From Zeugodacus cucurbitae (lineage: Eukaryota; Arthropoda; Insecta; Diptera; Tephritidae), in NCBI RefSeq assembly GCF_028554725.1, contig NC_071670.1, positions 31,490,001 through 31,554,000 of the forward strand: a stretch of 64,000 bases of DNA. Direction: 5' to 3'. The notes beneath the pieces are model-generated. The model had not been told where the DNA came from, made no database searches, and was given only the letters and a program-made list of their open reading frames with translations. Shown one piece after another: positions 59,856 to 64,000 of this stretch. The first letter of the stretch is position 1; each line of letters starts with the position of its first letter. Both the position numbers and the translations under genes were made by a program.

Positions 59856-61550
59856 TATATTGTTTGTACCAAAAAGTAGGTTTTATCATAGAGTATAAAT
59901 TGGCTTTTTAAAACATCTGAAAAATGGCGAGTAGGGATTGCCCTATTTTCTTTAAGATTCGCTAATTTTTAATATGATTATGTAAAATAAGTGATAGCAG
60001 TTAAACACATTAAATGCTTGCACATCCGAAAATCTTGCATGTGGACTTACATAGTATTAACGCCTATGGGTATACCTCAATAACTCAAGAGTGAGAAATA
60101 TCCTTTGTTGTTGTTGATAGGCAGTAATAACACTGAAAGATAAGCAAAATTAATGGGCCTTAAGAAATGCTAATGCACATTGAAATTTTATGGTGACGGC
60201 AGATTTGTCTTTTAGGCAGCTGATTGAGAAATCTACTTTTTCATATTGCAAAATAGAAACATAAATCATACGTTTCTTGTTCTTTGTCAGCATTCACAAC
60301 AGCAAAAATCGGCCATTTTTGGACAGCATTGCCAAAAAATGGCAATTTCAGGTAAATGCAATGCAAATTGTTGTGAAAAACTAATTTGCATTAAAATGGA
60401 TCAAAAGAGCAAGTTAAAGCAAATAAAGTCCGCTACTCCAACTTAGCGCTGCCGTCTGTCAAGGCAAACAGTTCATCGCGATTGTATGCTTCTCCCAACC
60501 AACTTTTATTATTACCTTTGAACTGAAACAATTAGTGATGTTGATTACTTGATGAAATGGCCCTATAGCAGTTCCAAAATGCTAATATAATGCAGAAATG
60601 CCATCATAACTGGAGGTTCCAAATGGCATGAATGCATGTTTGATAAATATAGAAATAATTCCATAATATGCATGCTTATATATTTTAAATTCATTTTATT
60701 TTATAAAACTATCACATTGGGCTAACTTCATCTGACCGTCAAAACCGCACTGGCACGTTGCCAACTGGAAAATAATAAATTTTCATTCTCATGGTTAGAC
60801 AAAATCATTTTAATCCGCTAACTGCCTGTAGAAAAATATAATAGAAGCTGCTTTCACACAAATCATTCAACCACAGGTTGACACTCCTAAAACTTTATAA
60901 TAAAGAGAGTGTTACTCTCACATGCTCTTGTTTTAATTTTAAAGTTTTCAGTTGAGTTCTTTTGTATTTCAACTACTTTGGATTCGTCCATGTTATGACT
61001 TTGGATATATTTAATAACATATCCAGTCCAAAATATTGTGAGATGATTTTCAATGAATGCACCTGTTGCATTCCCGTGAGATAGTGCGACATTACGCTCT
61101 TTTAAACATATACATATACATATAATACTCAAATTGATATATTGAAAGATGAAAGGTTAATATAATAATTTGTTTTATATAAGTAGGGCCAACAAAATAA
61201 GATAATAGGTTTGAAAAATTGAAAATATCTGGTGTGCTATATAACACATTTCATATTGCAAATCCACCATTACAATAAATGACTCAAGTGAATTTATCTG
61301 CACTGAACTATGAGTGGCAACCGTTTCTTTCCCTTAAACATTGAGTAAATTTCGTGTTTCACTCAATTCACGATGGTGAGCTTCTCTGATGAATTGGTGA
61401 GGAGTGAATGCAGCGCTGATTGGAGTTCTTGTCTTTTTCGTTGCGGCGGTGGTGAATAGAATTCGTTGAGCTGTGCTGTGCGAAACACATATGCCATCGG
61501 AAGATACGCCGGTCGGCGGTTTAATCGTAGACTTTTTTCAATTTTTCGTT
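59856..61550. other. No gene seen; AT-rich spacer
   Basis: Short frames (60246-60446 plus, 60887-61132 minus) have no motifs. From about 61320 the composition becomes more balanced, leading into the candidate promoter. Confidence 0.3.
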
Positions 61551-62044
61551 CAGTGTGTTGTGGAAATACAAAAAGTTAAGAGTGTACAAATGGAAATATA
61601 ATTATGGAATAAGTGAAGGGTGATTTAACTCAAAAAGTTTCAACGAAGAACTGAAAATGTTTACACTTCGTCAATTGAAAGCTATTGAAAGCTAATAAAA
61701 GCAATTGTTTGGAATATAAGCGACAGCTGTTAAATGGAAATCGAAATGTGTGGCAAAGTGTATGTGACTTCTTAGAAGAATTCGATGGGGTTTATAACAA
61801 ATTAGAAATGAAAATAAAATATAAAGTTTACTATGTATTTGCTTATGCACACATAAATCAAGTTCTGGTGCATACATTCAATAATTAAAGGCCGTAAAAG
61901 AAGAAAGGCAGGCAAAGTGGCTTATAATTCGAAATTAAATAAAAAGTACACAACTGGCCATTCAAGTGTTGGTTTGCGCTCGTATCTATGTGAATTCGGT
62001 GCAGTTGTGTGAATAATCCAATGTTTAGTGTTGTTTTGGATTTG
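61545..62044 (+). promoter_or_regulatory. Candidate promoter and non-coding first exon
   Basis: An initiator-like TTCAGTGTG lies at 61549-61557, after a GC-richer stretch (61380-61530) with GCCGGTCGGCGG. Downstream comes sequence of 5'-untranslated texture and, at 62044, a strong splice donor, TTTG|GTGAGT. No TATA box is seen. This is an inference from texture and two weak signals. No transcript or homology supports it. Confidence 0.22.
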
Positions 62045-62906
62045 GTGAGTCGCTCGCGCACACACATAGCCAACATAAAGTTGGCGCGTTGCATTTATGC
62101 GCTGCTTGCTTACCTGAGCGCCGTCACTGCCAAGTGCGTGAGTGCCTATGAGTAATATTCATTAAAGAGCGGGGAAATGCCGTTCCAGCGCAAACAGGCA
62201 GGTGTGCCAGACGCGATGTTGTTGTTGTGAGTTTCAACGAAAACCGGTTGTTAGTTGCACCGTCGGCAACTCTCAACTTATTGGCGTTTGGGTTGGTGCA
62301 ACGAGTTTTCGATCAACGATCTCTGAAAATTGCGTAAACGATCACTCGTGCTCTCAAAACGATAAACAGCGTTGCCAGCTTAAATAAAAATTAAAGCAGT
62401 CAAAAAGTGTATGTGAAAAAAAAATACAAAAAATTAAGTAAACAAGTATTGAGTGCCGTTAAAGAATTAGATGTGCAACCACTGAATTGTTTCTTCAGCC
62501 ATAAATATTTGTTTGGTGATGTGCATTCAAAATGTAAGAGAATACAAATAAACACTTCTCACTTTTGTCAGATGACGATTCAATAAAGCACTATATGTGC
62601 TTTTAGTTACAACGGTAGCATTACCTTAATGACAAGCAATTTATTTTTTTATTAGCATTCACTGACCTATGACAAAACTATTTATGTTTACGGGAAAACC
62701 ATGTGTATAAAACAAAACAAATCACGTTATATAAATGTGACTGACTTTACCAAATACTTAAGTCCAATGATTGGGAAAAATTATATTTCTTACTACTTAC
62801 TTTTTACTTTTTCTAATTTGCTTGGGGTCATTACAAAAGAGTAAAATGTAGAAAATTCGAACATGAAATTATTATATACTATTCTTATTCGTATTTTAAT
62901 TTTTGT
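62045..62906. other. No gene confirmed; GC-richer flank of the candidate promoter
   Basis: 62040-62360 is GC-richer than most of the window, with a further donor-like GCGTGAGTGCC near 62138 and repeated GTTGTTGTTG. It could be intron or alternative leader sequence. A 61-codon frame at 62202-62387 is cysteine-rich at its start but not recognised. Confidence 0.25.
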
Positions 62907-63049
62907 TTTCACTGGAAATTGAAGCCGTTTAAATAGGATTGTCAGATCACTTGGGATCATCGGAATCCTCAGTATATGAGCTAGTTGACCAGCTGCTGGG
63001 CCGGTGATAATGATTACCACAGTTAAATTGTCCTTCAATTCCTTAACTA
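62907..63049 (-). pseudogene. Helitron PIF1-like helicase fragment
   Basis: The minus-strand frame reads VKELKDNLTVVIII, then TGPAAGQLAHILRIPMIPSD and FKRLQFPVK. Helitron helicases have this same wording just before their conserved INKSQGQ block: an isoleucine/valine-rich strand, G-x2-G, RIP-x-IP-x-D and F-K-R-L-Q-F-P-V. The fragment ends right after FPVK, so the next motif is missing. It lies within a 108-codon frame (62793-63119) whose outer parts match nothing. It is a small dead scrap, but it shows that autonomous Helitrons have existed in this genome. Confidence 0.75.
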
Positions 63050-64000
63050 TTTGAATTATTAGATTGTTTATTTCGTTGATACTACAATTCCGGAGTGACA
63101 ATATTGCCCTAGAACACAACCAATAAAAGTCATTTCCGAATGAATGTTTATAATAATATTTTAATGAGAATTGTTGTCATATGTATGTACATACGTGTAG
63201 TTATTTTTTATTGAAATTAGTACCCTCAAATAAATCAATGAACGTTCTGGTAAAATTATTTATATAAATAACAACAATCCTACTTTTTTTCATGAAAAAA
63301 CAGTTATTGTGGCATAACAATAATAGTTAGATATATGTTGTCGGGAAATTTTTTGTAAACATTGATATGTTATTTAATATTGTAGAACATACTTTTGTTC
63401 TATCATCAATAGTTTCCGCAGCGCATGCGACGATTGACGTTTTATGGAACTTTTTACACCTTGGATTACGTTAGTTAAGTTTTAATAATAATCCCTAATA
63501 TCTTCAAGCAATAAATATAGCCTATGTTACTCAAGGCGCCAAAAAAAGTGTTGCTATTTACTAATTTCACAACTAATATCAAATTATAATTTTTTTTTTT
63601 GTGAATTACTCATTGGTCAAATAGTAGGAATATGATTATGTATTTGTACGTATGTGAAACATTATTCATAAATATTGTATTGCTATTTATTATTTTGCCT
63701 AATGATCTTATAGCAGTTAGATAATATAATTAGTGAATCCACTTTCAACAAAAATTCACGTAAAACAAATTGTAACACGTAAAAACTAAACATTCTGCGC
63801 ACGTAAAAAACTAATATTTGCTTATAACTACGGAGGGATAGGTACGCTGTCAATAGAGGTGAAAAATCTTTTAATAGTCATACATGATTTTAACCTTTTC
63901 TCAATTACAATTAAGCAAACAAAAAATTTTTAAATTCAATTGTGAGAAAATATTTGAAAATAAGAACCTACAGATTACCCTCTTAAAAAAAATCACGAAA
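63050..64000. other. No gene seen; AT-rich spacer
   Basis: AT-rich DNA with poly-T near 63590 and no frames, repeats or ends that I recognise up to the window edge. Confidence 0.3.

Noticed and set aside
1..64000. CRISPR arrays, bacterial operons, rRNA or clear tRNA genes
   Set aside because: Nothing of these kinds was seen. Composition and contents are those of an insect nuclear genome. Small RNA genes cannot be excluded by eye.

Overview
The window is a stretch of AT-rich, repeat-laden eukaryotic DNA, best explained as a large intergenic or intronic region of a higher dipteran, probably a tephritid fruit fly. The organism is inferred from the mobile elements: a DD41D (rosa-type) mariner, a class first described from Ceratitis; irritans/mauritiana-type mariner; hobo-like hAT ends; DINE-1/mini-me-like elements with a (GTCY)n core; and R1/Jockey-type and RTE-type LINE fragments. 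No complete host protein-coding gene could be confirmed. Nearly every short open frame is a chance frame or an antisense shadow of a transposon.

Layout. 1-2643 (minus) is the 5' part of a Ty3/gypsy LTR retrotransposon, with one uninterrupted Gag-protease-RT-RNase H frame that runs off the left edge. Its leader at about 2644-3250 carries a degenerate tandem repeat and an inverted repeat. 4363-4792 is the 3' end of an RTE-like LINE. 6045-7352 is a nearly intact rosa-type mariner, with ends, TA duplication and a transposase broken by one frameshift. 8882-9618 is the first of many copies of a (GTCY)n element, also seen at about 26.8, 29.9, 35.4, 37.1, 42.9, 43.0, 51.2, 53.3 and 57.1-58.0 kb. A degraded R1/Jockey-like fragment lies near 10.5 kb. 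About 10.8-20.1 kb has no recognised gene, apart from a pogo-like end at 18.14-18.20 kb. 20148-20511 is another LINE 3' end, fused to an (AAG)n tract, and 20795-21022 is a tandem repeat with the word ATGGCGGAC.

The 28.8-33.9 kb interval holds exon-like open segments on the plus strand (28791-28932 and 33244-33491, joinable in phase) and an R1-type RNase H fragment at 31.5 kb. 37.1-38.1 kb is a long inverted repeat made of two copies of the (GTCY)n element. 38725-38815 is a striking, nearly perfect hairpin. 39.7-40.5 kb is a decayed LINE reverse transcriptase. 43.0-44.8 kb is a full-length (GTCY)n element split by a hobo-like hAT element that itself contains a foldback. 47138-47829 is an internally deleted mariner. 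51614-52533 and 54885-56626 are non-autonomous hAT elements with 8-bp duplications. 57.1-58.0 kb is a (GTCY)n copy interrupted by a LINE endonuclease fragment. 59.7 kb has a pogo-like remnant. 61.5-62.4 kb looks like a promoter or first exon. 62.9 kb carries a Helitron helicase scrap.

The genes do not form a pathway. The window records successive transposon insertions, some nested, several still with diagnosable ends. The best targets for follow-up are the intact Gag-Pol frame with a SAP-like Gag N-terminus and repeat-rich leader, the large inverted repeats that could make double-stranded RNA, and the possible host exons at 28.8 and 33.2 kb. All family assignments were made by reading translated motifs by eye, without database searches.
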